Assembly: GCA_019454045.1 (NCBI GenBank)
Contig: SKCR01038859.1
Span: 150,720 to 214,719 of the forward strand
Source of the DNA: Zanthoxylum bungeanum
Lineage: Eukaryota; Streptophyta; Magnoliopsida; Sapindales; Rutaceae
DNA length: 64,000 bases
Direction: 5' to 3'
Shown here: positions 42,521 to 54,539 of the stretch, one piece after another
Layout: each line of letters starts with the position of its first letter
Position numbering within the stretch: position 1 is the first letter of the stretch
The notes under the pieces: model-generated
The model's database searches: none
Told to the model about the DNA's origin: nothing
The model's input: the letters and a program-made list of their open reading frames with translations, nothing else
Made by a program: the position numbers and the translations under genes

Positions 42521-44826
42521 TCAGTTATCTTGATTCAAATAGTCCAACTATCCAATCAACGATTTTCGGTACAATGAAATATAATGATTACTATAGTCTA
42601 ACTATATAATCAACTACTATTTGATTGGTTAAATTCAAATATATTGATTACTATAATCCAATTATATAACCAACTATAAGTACAGTAGTTTGAATACAGT
42701 CCAACTGTTTAATTTAAAACAACAATTAAATATTAGTCCAACTAATATATATTTAACTAATGATGAAAAATGAAATGAGCGCGTATTGACAAGTATCTAA
42801 ATGAAATTACAAATTTAATACTTGACACCCATTATTATTCGCCGAGCCTCTAACATTCTGTCGAGTACTCTAGAAACCTAGTTTTCTAATGGGCTAGAAT
42901 CCCATTAAATAACACACAACCTTGACTTTGGCCAACAAGCTGTATGATATTTAACTAGGTAGATCTCTTAGATCAATTGGATCTCATCCAATTCCTAGAT
43001 CCAGTAGGTGGACATCCAAGTCCGAAACATATATCCAATATATGCCAATATATCCAATATAATGCCTAACTTTTTTTCCTCTAAATCAACTAAGCCTTGG
43101 CTTTGGCACAACAAGCTTAATGATTCTAGTTAAGCGTGACCCATTGACCTTGGAAAGCTTCGTAATCGATGTCGATGGACAATAAGTGATCTTGAATTTG
43201 GCCAACAAATCAAAACTTGGACAAGACATGCGATATGAAACAAAGCTTTCATGATTCAAACACATCCGCGATGTACAAAGGTCTTGACTTTGGCCAACAA
43301 ACCAGTGCCAATCTTGGATCTTGAGAATGAATCACTCAATGAAAGGAAAACGCTTAATATTTGTTGAGGGTTTTTCACGTAATTGGCAACCAATTAATTA
43401 TCTTTGATTATGTCTCATCATACACTCTTAAACATGCATTCTAAAAGAAAAATAAGGCGCGATAAATAAATTAATAATGATATGCGGATGGATATATAAA
43501 CATTTTGTTCCTATAACAAATCGCTCCTCTTCCTCTCTCCTACTAGCACTATTCTTACTTCTACCTAATTATATAACACTTCTAAAGAAACCTCATTTAC
43601 ATTGAGGGGAATAGGTGAGAAGAGAAATACAAAGAATCAAGAGGTAATAGGCTGGACAAGCAGGTCCAATTTAATAAATTCTAAATTTATTACAACAATT
43701 TCCAAAATTACCCTCACCCATCTAATATCCATCCGATATACATTATTCATACATCAAATCAATGTATTCACACAAAACATGTTATCAATAAATCTAATCC
43801 AATTAATTAATTTGAAATTAATGACCATCCAATGTTCAAACAACGATTTGATTTGCCCGAGTCCAACTGTTTAAGAATAAGAACTCAAAGTACGAATTCT
43901 TGAATTATATCAAACTATAATATTAAATCCAATTTAATTCGTATTCAATACTAATTCTTTATTTAATTCCAAATTAAATAATTACACTTTTAATGTGCCT
44001 TTGCGACTTAGATTCTAAATCTAATCTTAACGGGTCTCAAAGCCCAATTAACATACAAAGTCAATTTAATTTAAAGTCCAATGGGCTTTCAATTAATTTG
44101 TAATGCATGTACTTTGGCAACCAAAGCCCAATAAGGAATCACCCTTTGCCAAAAATCAATTTATGGCCATTAGGCCAAATTAAAATTTTAAAGGCCCATT
44201 ATATTATATTTGAACTTTATGGAAATGGTATTAGGCCCAATTGGATCCAACCAATTAACCTAAACCAAACTTGGCGCAACCAACCCCATTAAGCCCAAAT
44301 ACAATATTTTTAATCCAATTCCAAATTAAACCCAACTAATTAAATTCTAAAATTTCAAATTTCACACTTTAATTAATTAAAGTGTATTAGCCATAATTAA
44401 TTATTCAAATTAACATTTCCAAAATACCAATTTACATAATTAATCATGCTTTATTATTATCAATTCATGTCCAACATAATTGAAGTAAAATCAATCACAT
44501 TTCATGCTTTGAACTCACGACAATTAAAGGGATTTTAAATGCGATTTCGATTTTAATCCAATTAAATACTAAATCAATTTATCCCAAGTCTTTCAATTCA
44601 TCCAATGATCAAAAAACAAAAATACCATGACTTTAGGGCATCTTCACCATTCGGCCAAACCAAATAATTGGGGAAAAATTAATCCAATTCAATTTTCATC
44701 AAATTGATCATGCATAACTCTAAGTTATCATCATTCAAGCATACTCAAACAATCAATTTTATCAAATCATGCTCAAATCAATTTTACTCAAATTTTACCC
44801 TAAATTCAATTTCATGCTTAATAACC
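42521..44826 (-). other. Untranslated leader of copia copy B
   Basis: About 2.3 kb without coding potential, collinear with ~500-2919 of copy A. It contains repeated units with TATAGTCTAACTATATAATC (42530-42700) and three CTTGACTTTGGCCAACAA-type motifs (42921, 43191, 43283). The frames at 43602-43874 and 44107-44292 are not supported as genes. Confidence 0.7.
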
Positions 44827-44838
44827 GCTCTAATACCA
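44827..44838 (-). other. Primer-binding site of copia copy B (tRNA-iMet type)
   Basis: Minus-strand TGGTATTAGAGC, identical to the site in copy A and one mismatch from TGGTATCAGAGC, lies 2 nt from the LTR end at 44841. Confidence 0.9.
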
Positions 44839-44840
44839 TT

Positions 44841-46833
44841 TGTTGGGTTTTCTAGGTCAAACCAAGATCAATTAAGCGAATGAAATATATGAATACAACA
44901 AAATAAAGTAGTGGAAATACTCAATTTGATCGATTGGATGTTGGTGGAGAGTTCAAAACTTTTGCCTTTGAGAAGTTATTCCAAGCTTTCCCTTTTGATG
45001 TATTCGGCCAAGCTCCTTGGGTTTGATCTCCAAGCTCCAAGCTTTGTGAATGATTCCATGCTCATGAATGGGTTTCCCTATCACCTTTGTAAGACCTATT
45101 CAGTGTGCTAGCACTTGGAAAAATTTGCCACAAATTGTTCCTTTGCTTCTTGTTGCTCTCGGCCAATGAGAGAAATTTTGAGAGAAAAATGGCTTCCAAG
45201 CCGTGAGATGGAGAGGGAGAGAAGATCAAGTTGTGTGTATTTTGATTTCAAAAAACATATACCACTTACCACTTTCCAAAAATGGTACAAGGCATTAATG
45301 CCTCTCAACAACTCCCATCACTTAAAAGTGACAAGATGTCAATCACCAAAAAGGTGACATGACACACATCACAAAAAGTGGATGTGACATGTGAGTAAGT
45401 TGCGATGTGACTTGCGATGTGATTTGTGGCCGCACTTGATTCAAAATCGGAGTGGCCTCGTAATCACATCCCGGGCTCGAGTTCATTCATTCCGAATTAA
45501 CGAATTTTTCTGTTGCGACGTAATTAAATCAAATTTAATTAAATAATTATACCTAGCAAAATTACTATTCACGTCGTTAGCGAATTAATTCTAAATTAAC
45601 TAGTTGGCCCGAATTAAAATCTAATTTTAATTCTGCGTCGAAATCCAATTTCGTTTAATATATCGAATATATTATTTTATCGATTAATTCCGAATTAATC
45701 GTTCTCTCTCTTTAAATAGTATTTTATCCCAGATAAAATTTCTCCATAATTAATCCTAAATTAATTTTCTCACTCTTATAATTAATCCTAGATTAATTAT
45801 GCTCAAGTCATACGTCATCGGTGAATCTTCGGGAAGCGACCCATGAGATCCCTGGATAGGTTGGTAATAAATCCGGTCGTCGGACTATCCGAACACATAC
45901 GTACCTAGTACTATGTTTTTACTGATTTAAAGACATGGTTGGCTTCTAGCAAAGCACCGTGCCTACCCAATTCTCCAGAAATATTCTTAAAGGAATATGT
46001 AATCTGTATAAGGTGTAGTATACGTAGTATTGCGATCCAGTATCGGATGTCACGTGCTAGGCCTGGGGCTGGAATTGTGTCTGCCCCATACGAAGCATAT
46101 ATCGGATCTCTGGTAACTAGTCTCAATAATCGGATAAACATGACCTAGTCATATTATCCCGATGACTGTAGTACATAAGAGTACTAGTTCTGTATCCTAC
46201 GTGATCATCATCTTCATATTACTGAAGTGATACTTCTATCTTGACATCATACCCAATACACTACGATTCTTAATATACCCAGAAGAGGCGTACACAGAAC
46301 CTGTTAAAACCCTGGACGACCAAAACCAAAGTTTATTGATTTTCGCAAGTATTAGCGATGTAAGTCTCAAGTTAAGACCAAATACACCTACCCTGATTCG
46401 GACTTCCATAGACACATAGTCATACTACCAATGGAATTCCGAGGGGTATATCCAGAGCGAAGCTGTTTCCGGACCATCGGTAAACATAACCTCCTATCAC
46501 ACTTGCATAAGTATCCAATACTTAAATATATGAGAACTATGCCGTTATGCTCCCACAACGCGCACAAGTGTAATACTAGTATATTCCGCATTATCGATGT
46601 CCAATCTCGATAATACTACGACTAGGGATGTTTTAATGATTAAACCTTAGTGGATTATTATTGTCTCATATCTTATTAATCCGGAACTAATCATATGGAT
46701 TTTTATCATTTATATATCCCGGTAATCCAATTACAAATGATAAAATGGTAATTTTCTTTGTCACATAGTTAATTTGTACAATAACACAATGTTCTGTATA
46801 AATAGTGATGTTATGGATCATAATTGTCCAATA
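44841..46833 (-). repeat. 5' LTR of copia copy B
   Basis: 1993 bp; plus-strand ends TGTTGGGTTTTC and TTGTCCAATA (terminal CA mutated to TA). It is followed by ATTTT at 46834-46838, matching ATTTT at 32771-32775 before the 3' LTR. This pairs the two LTRs as one element of ~9.8 kb once K3 and its duplicated GGGTC are removed. Confidence 0.92.
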
Positions 46834-46838
46834 ATTTT

Positions 46839-46923
46839 ATGAGCACATATTCGCTCGAACATGATTTATATTAAGTATTATACCTCCGAACTACAATAGT
46901 CATTAGGTTTAACGGAGGTTACA
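46839..46923 (-). mobile_element. Solo LTR K1, segment 3 of 3
   Basis: CATGATTTATATTAAG...CTACAATAGTCATTAGG...GGAGGTTACA aligns with the last 85 bp of K0 (CATAATTTATTTTGC...GTTACA). It is followed by CAGAA (46924-46928), the partner of 17353-17357. Confidence 0.8.
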
Positions 46924-46928
46924 CAGAA

Positions 46929-48415
46929 CTACTCTCGTGAAAGTTTTGATGACTCTTAGGATTTGGTTGTGGTTGTACAGGAAATTTTCATTTCTCATGA
47001 ATGGTCAATGAAGAGGTAATTTCAGAAAAAGTATCTTCCAAATCAATCAATGTTTTCATATTTTGGTTATTGATGGCTTTTTTTCCTCAATGAATGCATG
47101 CAAGGTATCCTCTAGGGTTTTCTTGGGTGGTGGGATATATGGTGCAAAATTCTGGGAATTTTGGAAATTTTGGTGTACCTGGGGAGGCTGTTCCGATGGT
47201 TGTGCTTGGTTATCATTCTTCCAATTGAAGTTTAAATGGTTTCTCCTACCAGAATTGTAAGTTTGGGAGAATGGGTTTGGATTTGGTCTCTTGAAGGTGT
47301 TTATAGAACTGACTTGGTCATAGAGACATTCTTGCAAAGCTGGAAGGTTGGGCAAACTTGAGTGACATGTTCATTTGAATTACAGATATGACATGTGACT
47401 TCTTGAATTGACTTGACATGATCACTCTTCCACATTTATAATGCCTCAACTTTTTTAGCTAGAGATGCATATTTAGTTGAAAGGTCATGGTCTACCATAA
47501 TGTTAAACATACCTATACAAGATGACTGTGTTTTTATAGACAACTCATAAATTCCAATTGTGTCCCATTGTTATGCATTCTATGCTATGTGTTCTAGGTA
47601 TTCTAGTGCATCTTCGGGACTTTTGTCCCTAAAGTCACCATTACACATCATTTCCACTATTTGTCTACTTTGGGTTGTTAAATCTTCATAGAAGTATGAA
47701 ACTACCCTCCATATTTCAAACTCGTGATATGGAAAAATATTTAACATTTCCTTAAATCTCTCCTAATAATGGTAAAATGTTCCTCCCGACACTTGTGTGA
47801 AAGTTTTGATTCTTCTCTTAAAGGAGTTTTTCCTGTGAAGGGGAAAGAATTTTTTCAAAAATTTCTCTTGCAAATCACCCATGTTCTGATGGATCATGAC
47901 CTCAGATTTTGCAGCCAAATTTTATCTTTATCCTTTAAAGAAAAGAGCAAAAACTTGAGTCGCATTATATTTATGCTGCAATTTTGGTCTGTGCAAGTAT
48001 TAATACCTTCGCGAAATATGGGTAAAAGTTGGATGACACCTAGTTTAAAACTTGATGAATCTGGGGCAAAGCAATGCAAGATGATGATCATATCCTAGTG
48101 AGATTCATGAATTCTCTAAGTTTTATAGGATGATTAAAATCGTCATAATGAGACTCACGTTCTACTTGATCAACTGGATTTTCCTCACGACCAGGTTGGA
48201 TTTCGTTTCGATTTTTAGCCTTTTAAATTGAAGATGAAGGCTATGAAAACTCCCTATTTAATCTACCACTAGATGACCGAGACTAATATCTTATGTAATC
48301 CTAAATAGAAACTATATGTCACAATTTAAATATGCAAATGCAATATTAAAAAAATACTTAATAAATTGGAAAACAAACACTGAAAATAAATGATTAAAAA
48401 AAGCACAAATGTAAT
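46929..48415 (-). pseudogene. Ty3/gypsy gag of element E
   Basis: From high to low coordinates on the minus strand: IFREGINTCTDQNC-region fragments, SLKDKDKIW, FFPLHRKNSFKRRIK, TFTQVSGGTFYHY, ERFKEMLNIFPYHEFEIWRV, VSYFYEDLTTQSRQIVEMMC and NGDFRDKSPEDALEYLEH. Then the frame at 47355-47056 reads FSQTYNSGRRNHLNFNWKN and KKTLEDTLHAFIEEKKPS. These are the capsid and post-capsid blocks of Athila/Tat-group Gag. It is clearly a different gag from that of D (no MCNG block there). Stops and frameshifts at ~47.4, 47.6, 47.9 and 48.1 kb. It continues the protease/RT at 15.9-17.35 kb on the other side of K1. Confidence 0.8.
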
Positions 48416-48419
48416 GATT

Positions 48420-51400
48420 TGTAATATCCCGAATATTTTTCGGAACGATTTTGGAAGATTTTCGAATTGCAGTTTAGAATTTGAAACTGAATGACATTCG
48501 CAAATAGGAATTTATGTGTTGGAAAATAGGTTGGAATATTTTAAAGTGAAGTTTCGTCGCATTGGAAAATGCATGGTATCGAGAATCGGATATACGATTT
48601 CGGATTTTATCGTTATAGGTATAAAAATTTCTTGTTTCGGCTACAAAGATTGTAAACAAACTCCGATTGAGCTGATTTTACAATCATTAGACTTGTTTTT
48701 TCGAGACGAATAATTTTTGTGTTGAATAATTTTTGAAATTTGTATCAGAATGGCTTTGAAAATATAAATTACCATGGAAGTCTCATGACAAGGGCCTGAT
48801 TATAATTTTAAGGGGTCTGAATGTAAATTTCAAAAAATTTTCTATAAAAACCCCAAGATTTTATGAAATCACTAAAATGGAAAAAGAAACCAAATCTCCC
48901 AACACGCACCCCGGTCCCCAAAATCGCATTTTTGTCACCCACATCACGCCAGTGGCCTACTGACCGGCTCAACGGGCCAGAGAGGTCCGCCGGCCACCCC
49001 TCCATCTTGTGGTGGCCGGCGGCGGCCCCAGGACGCTAGCGAGAGGCGAGAGAGAGAAGGAAACACACGTGTCATGGGTATCCAGATCCCATTTCATCAT
49101 GGCCTGAGCCACCCACCAAATCATAACTCTCGAAGAGTACTAGAAGTTAGCGGTGACAGATTTTCATTCCGTGCACAATTACACACGAAATGAGAAAGGA
49201 ATATTCATATGAATAGTGACATACAATGATCAGTAGTTTCGATCGAAATTCCTTTGATTCCAGCACATTCGTGGGATCATTTGGAGTCCACAAATGGCCT
49301 CAAAATCTCGGTAAGACCTCCCGATATAAATCTGCAAATTTCAAGTTTATAGTTAAATGATCAGATGTATCCAGTAGCTTCGTAGCATAAAGTTTTGGTA
49401 GAAATTGAATTATTTGAGTATTAGTATATTGAATATGTGTATTTGGTAGAATTTGAATGAAAACATAATGAATTAGATCGATCTGATAGATTATACCAAT
49501 TTTTGGTAAAAATGGATTTTCCGTGTATTAATATGTTTTTTATCGTAATGATGGATATGTGTCATATATGATGATAAGATAATGTTTAGATAAATTCGAG
49601 TAGGTTCGAAGGGTTCGAGACCCTTCCGTAGCATTTGCGGAAATATTCTCTTGAAGATTTTTCAAAAACAAGTAAATCGAGAATTTAAGTTAACTGATGA
49701 CTTGGGTTAGTTTATAATAATGTTTTAAGATTACTGAAACTAAGATCATTAAAATCGAATTTGAATTGGTTATTGCGGAAAGATCCAGGATTTTATCGTA
49801 ATTTAGTCGAGAACTCCTTAAGTTATGATTCTGACGGCTTTTCACTTTTTATTTTGGCAAACTTGACTAGAACCTGGAGTGCTCGCGAAGCCAGGTAAGT
49901 AACTCATGCGATGATAGCTTAATGAGTGATTTCGTGTTTTGAATATACATATATATGGGTATCGATGATTGATATGTTAGGTTAAATAGAAGATAGTTAA
50001 GAAGTAGTTTGAGAAGGAATTCAAGGTTATGTGTAGTTAAGTAAAACGATCATCGCCGGTATGAATTTTGTTATTATCATGATACGAAGTAAGAGTTTTA
50101 ATGATAATAATGTCTGTATGTATGTATTGACGTGTTTGAAGTGAAATATTTGATCGATAAAAGAAAAGTTATAAGGACTATCAAATGTATGATATTTGAA
50201 TTTTGTAACAGGATGTATATACATATGTTTGAAACATATGTATGTATGCGAGTATTTGAATCATATTTTGGAATGTTTGTTATGGATGTGCTTATGTATG
50301 AGAAGTCGTGCGATGAGTTTGGTGTGTCGTGATATATATATATATGCATGTTTGTATGTTTAATTGATCAATGTTCTCATGGTATAGTATTCGAGCTGGT
50401 TAGGAATCCGTTCGAACAGAATTTATCTCATACATATTCTAATAATGAGTCTTGTACGAGTATTGTGTGTGTAAGTCAGCCATATATGTGTATTGTTAGA
50501 TGATGTGATATTGGATATACCGATTGTTATGTGTGCTTCGTGGTTGGTAAATTTGTCTGACTATATGTATGTATGACAGAACTCGTGATATGTATGGATT
50601 ATGTATGCGTATGTGAAATGAATGGGTTATTTGAAACTGATGCGAATATCAGACATTATAAAACGTGTTTGCTAAGTTGTATTGATATGTATGTATATGT
50701 GTAAGGATTCTGAAATTGTATTTGCATGTGTATAAAGAAGTATGCTATGATATGTGTGAAGGTATATGAAACCCAAGTGTTAGCTATTGTAAAGTTATCG
50801 GGGATCAAAGAAGATTAAAGAAAGATTGTTTTGATATTGAAGAAAGAGGTTTTGGTATTAGAGATAGTTTGTAACTGAACTGAAGAAAGTTTGTTAGATT
50901 TACCGATTTGATGATATATCAAAGATATTTACTGTGATAAGTATTAATATCTGATTTCATGTTTGAACATTGAAATGGTTTCGATGTTATATGATGTACT
51001 TTGTGATTTGGAATCAATGTTTCGTGTGCTTTGAATCTTTAGCTAATACATTGACAATATGTAAATATGAAAATTTGATATGGATAAAGTATAAAGGATA
51101 ATAGAATGTTGATAATCCTAAGACTTATTATAACTTGAAAACTCTGAAAAAATTTCTAATGTGATTAATTTGTATGTTTTGTTTGTAATTCTTGCATGGT
51201 TACTTACTGAGTTTTTATAACTCACTAAACCAGTTTTCTAGTTTTACAGGTTGGCTTCCAGATTGGTCAACCACGACAACTATGGAAGTCATGCTGGAGA
51301 CGCGGATCACACAAGCGGCAGTCACCTTCACAAGTGTCATGGGAGAAGTTATAGAATTTTGAAAAGTTTAGTATATTTTGGTTATTGTTTTATTTTGTCA

Positions 51401-51716
51401 TGCTGAGCACGTGGTTTGTATATATATTTTAAGTAAATATTTTGATTGCTTATGATGTTATGGGCATTATCCCTTGAGTGTTGATAGATGATATGGGCAC
51501 AGAGCCATTAGGTGGTGATTTTGATATGTTGGTGTGGCCCTGAGGTCCATTTTGATATATGATGTTCTTTTTAGGTTCGTTTTAGTGCTGGACTGAGATT
51601 CAGGTTGTCCAATTTTAGGATACATCATGGCAAATTTTCGGTAGATTTTGAGGCTTATGGAAATGGGTCAATCCTATCTCCTGCCGGTAGCATCGTGCAT
51701 TAGGCGGGGTGTTACA
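48420..51716 (+). repeat. 5' LTR of element G
   Basis: 3297 bp with TG...CA ends. A TATAAAAA box (48843-48850) precedes a GC-rich block at 48950-49035 with GGTGGCCGGCGGCGGCC, as in K3. The end CTCCTGCCGGTAGCATCG...GGTGTTACA matches K3. The ~1.35 kb from 50370 is repeated in the 3' LTR fragment at 52300. Confidence 0.9.
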
Positions 51717-51720
51717 GTTG

Positions 51721-51732
51721 TGGTATCAGAGC
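51721..51732 (+). other. Primer-binding site of element G (tRNA-iMet)
   Basis: TGGTATCAGAGC, an exact match to the tRNA-iMet primer site, starts 4 nt after the LTR end. It shows that K-type LTRs ending ...GTTACA belong to iMet-primed retroelements and fixes their orientation. Confidence 0.92.
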
Positions 51733-52299
51733 AAAGGTTTAGGTGTCAGTGACTGCAGCTACAAGGTATTTGATCATCTGAGTATGTTTTCTGCTACGTA
51801 TAGACTATATAGGTCTTATGTTTGCTAATTGATTTATGGTATAAGGTATGATGTGCTATGACCTTGATTGATATAGATGATTCGGATTGTCGGTAGATGT
51901 TTGTATGTTATGAATATATATGTATGTGTATATGTATATTAAGTTAAAAGTATGTCGTTTATATAGGTATATTTATAAGTAAGTAGTGTGAATTTTGGGT
52001 GTTTGAGGTACGAGTAATTTTATGATGGTAATAGTATAAAATGTGAATGTATATTTTGACTCATATTTTGAAAACTTAGTATTTGATTTTTGGCATAAAA
52101 TTATTTTGAAAAGATAAAGGAAATGAAAAAAAAGAAAGAAAGAAAGTTTTTAGAGGTTTTGATTTTGATTATAAAGAATAAAGAAAATATTTCCGCCTCA
52201 ACGTTTGATTCACGTTTTCATTTTTTTAGATTTATCGATATGTTTCCGTCGGGGTGCTTGATATTATGTTTCTGTCTCGATGCTAGAAAATGATTTTAA

Positions 52300-53358
52300 T
52301 GTTTTCGTGGTATAGTAGTCGAGCTAGTTAGGAATCTATTCTGACGGAATTTATCTCATACTTATTCTAAAATAGGTAATGAGTCCCGTGCGAGTATTGT
52401 GTATGTAAGTCAGCCATATATGTATATTTTTGGATGATGTGATCTTGGATGTACCAATTGTTATGTGTGCTTCGTGGTTGGTAAATATGTCTGACTATAT
52501 GTATATGTATGATAGAACTCGTGATATGTATGGATTGTGAATGCGTATATGAAATGAATGGGTGATTTGAAACTGATGCGAATATCAGACATTATAAAAT
52601 GTGTTTGCTAAGTTGTATTGATATGTAAGTATATGTGTAAGGATTCTGAAATTGTATTTGCATGTATATGAAGAAATGTGCTATGGTATATTTGAAGATA
52701 AATGAAAACCAGGTGTTAAGCTATTGTAAGGTTATCGTGGATTAAAGAAGGTTAAAGAAAAATTATTTTGATATTGAAGAAAGAAGTTTGGGTATCACAG
52801 ATAGTTTGTAATTGAACATAAGAAAATTTGATAGATTTACCGATTTGATGATATTTCAAAGATATTTACTGTGATAAGTATTAATATGTGACTTCATGTT
52901 TCAATATTGAAATGGTTTCGATGTTATGTTACGTATTTTGTGATTTCGAATCCATGTTTCATGTGCTTTGAATCTCTAGCCACTACATTGACAATATGTA
53001 AATATGAAAATTTGATACGGGCAAAGTATAAAGGATAATAGAATATTGATAATTCTGAGACTCATAATAACTTGAAAACTCTGAAAACATTTCTAGTGAT
53101 TAATTTGTAAGTTTTGTTGTAATGCTTACATGGTTACTTACTGAGTTTTTATAACTCACATCAAACCAGTTTGCATGTTTTGCAGGTTGGCTTTTAGATT
53201 GGTCAACCACAATAACTTTGGAAGTCATGCTCGAGACGCGGATCACCTAAGTGGCAGTCACCTTCGTAAGTGTCTTGGGAGAAGTTATAGAAATTTGAAA
53301 AGTTTAGGATATTTTGGTAATTGTTTTATTTTATCGTGCTAAGCACGTGGTATGTGTA

Positions 53359-53410
<52 letters not shown>

Positions 53411-53695
53411 GTAAATGTTTTGATTGCTTATCATGTTGTAGGAACTAAGCCCTTGAGTGTTGATAGATGATATGGGCATAGAGCCCTTAGATGGTGATTT
53501 TGATGTGTTGGTGTGGACCTGATGTCCATTTTGATATATGATGTTCTTTTTAGATTCGTTTTGGTGCTGGACTGTGATTCAAGTTGTCCAGTTTTAGGAT
53601 ATATCATAATGAATTTTCAGTAGATTTTGAGGATTATGGAGATGGGTCAATCCTCTCTCCTGCCGGTAGCATCCTGCCTCTAATGGGATGTTACA
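52300..53695 (+). repeat. 3' LTR fragment of element G
   Basis: TTTTCGTGGTATAGTAGTCGAG... onward aligns with 50370-51716. It differs by a microsatellite, (TG)n(TA)n, at ~53350-53407 where the 5' LTR has only GTATATATATTTT. Ends CTAATGGGATGTTACA. Confidence 0.85.
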
Positions 53696-53700
53696 TGATT

Positions 53701-54124
53701 AGATCCTAAAAACGTTCTCTAATTCTTGTTAATTCAGATCTCAATTGAGTTTCTCATTCAGCTGTCTCAATTTCTCGAATTCGATTTTCAGCAAAAATTA
53801 TTAAATAATCTCTAGATAGAGATAGTTCAGCAAATTCATTGGCAATATGCAAACCCCATTTCAATTCATTTTTTCTTCTCTGTAGTCTTTAAGAATTTTG
53901 TAAATGGTTTTTCTAAATGTAGGACATCTAGATTCAAACAAGTTAGGATCAATCAGTACATTGTGGAATCTACACAGATGTAAAGAAGAAAAAAATGAGA
54001 TGCAGAAAATAGAAAAAAGAAAGAAAATACAAAAAAATAAAAATAATAAGAAAAAAAAATAAAATACAAGTCTGTTAAATTTTTATTTTATCTACTAAAT
54101 TATATTCCCCGGTAAAAAAAAGAC
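53701..54124 (-). other. 5' leader of element E and degenerate primer site
   Basis: Minus-strand continuation of E beyond G. It has broken frames such as ENRIREIETAE, then a T-rich stretch ending TTCTTCTTTACATCTGTGTAG, similar in layout to the leader of D (TTATTTTTCTTGTGTTTCAG). CCGGGGA (complement of 54104-54111) may be the surviving part of a tRNA-Asp PBS, with TTCAGTC nearby as the LTR end. Assignment is tentative. Confidence 0.4.
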
Positions 54125-54530
54125 TGAATTGTTTGAAGTGATGGACAATTTTAAATGGACTTACAACAATAAATTAAAATACGGGGCTAGGGGATCCACT
54201 TTTAATATTTCACATTTAGAGAAATCTTATTTGTTATAATATATAAATTGTTATTATTACCCAGTTAATTTATTTCATGAATTAATTATGTCAAAACATA
54301 TAAAACCAGACATAAAGAAGGTGATAATATCTGACTATAACAAATCCAGTTAGGTACTTAATTATGCCAAATATATAAAACCAACCATATAGGCGGTAAA
54401 AAAGTTTATTAATAATTAATCCAAATTTAAATTAAATATTAGTCTTCATAATACAATTCATATATTATAATATAAATAAGATTAATCCAAATTTTTATAT
54501 AAGAGTTTCATCATTAACCCTAACAGGATG
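54125..54530. other. AT-rich stretch, possibly 5' LTR remnant of E
   Basis: No gene or recognised repeat. It follows the tentative PBS of E, so it may be LTR sequence, but there is no second copy to compare. Contains AAACATATAAAACCAGACATA twice in diverged form (~54295 and ~54370). Confidence 0.3.
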
Positions 54531-54539
54531 AAATTAGCT

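Larger units (their letters stand above)
48420..53695 (+). mobile_element. Element G: long-LTR Ty3/gypsy remnant, TSD TGATT
   Basis: Outer ends TGTAATATCCCG and GGGATGTTACA are flanked by TGATT at 48415-48419 and 53696-53700, so this is one complete insertion. It consists of a 5' LTR (48420-51716), a PBS, ~580 bp of leader, then the 3' ~1.4 kb of a second LTR from ~52300. All gag-pol and the first ~1.9 kb of the 3' LTR are missing. Sister to K3. Expected lineage is Tekay/Del-like from long LTRs and tRNA-iMet priming. Confidence 0.92.
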
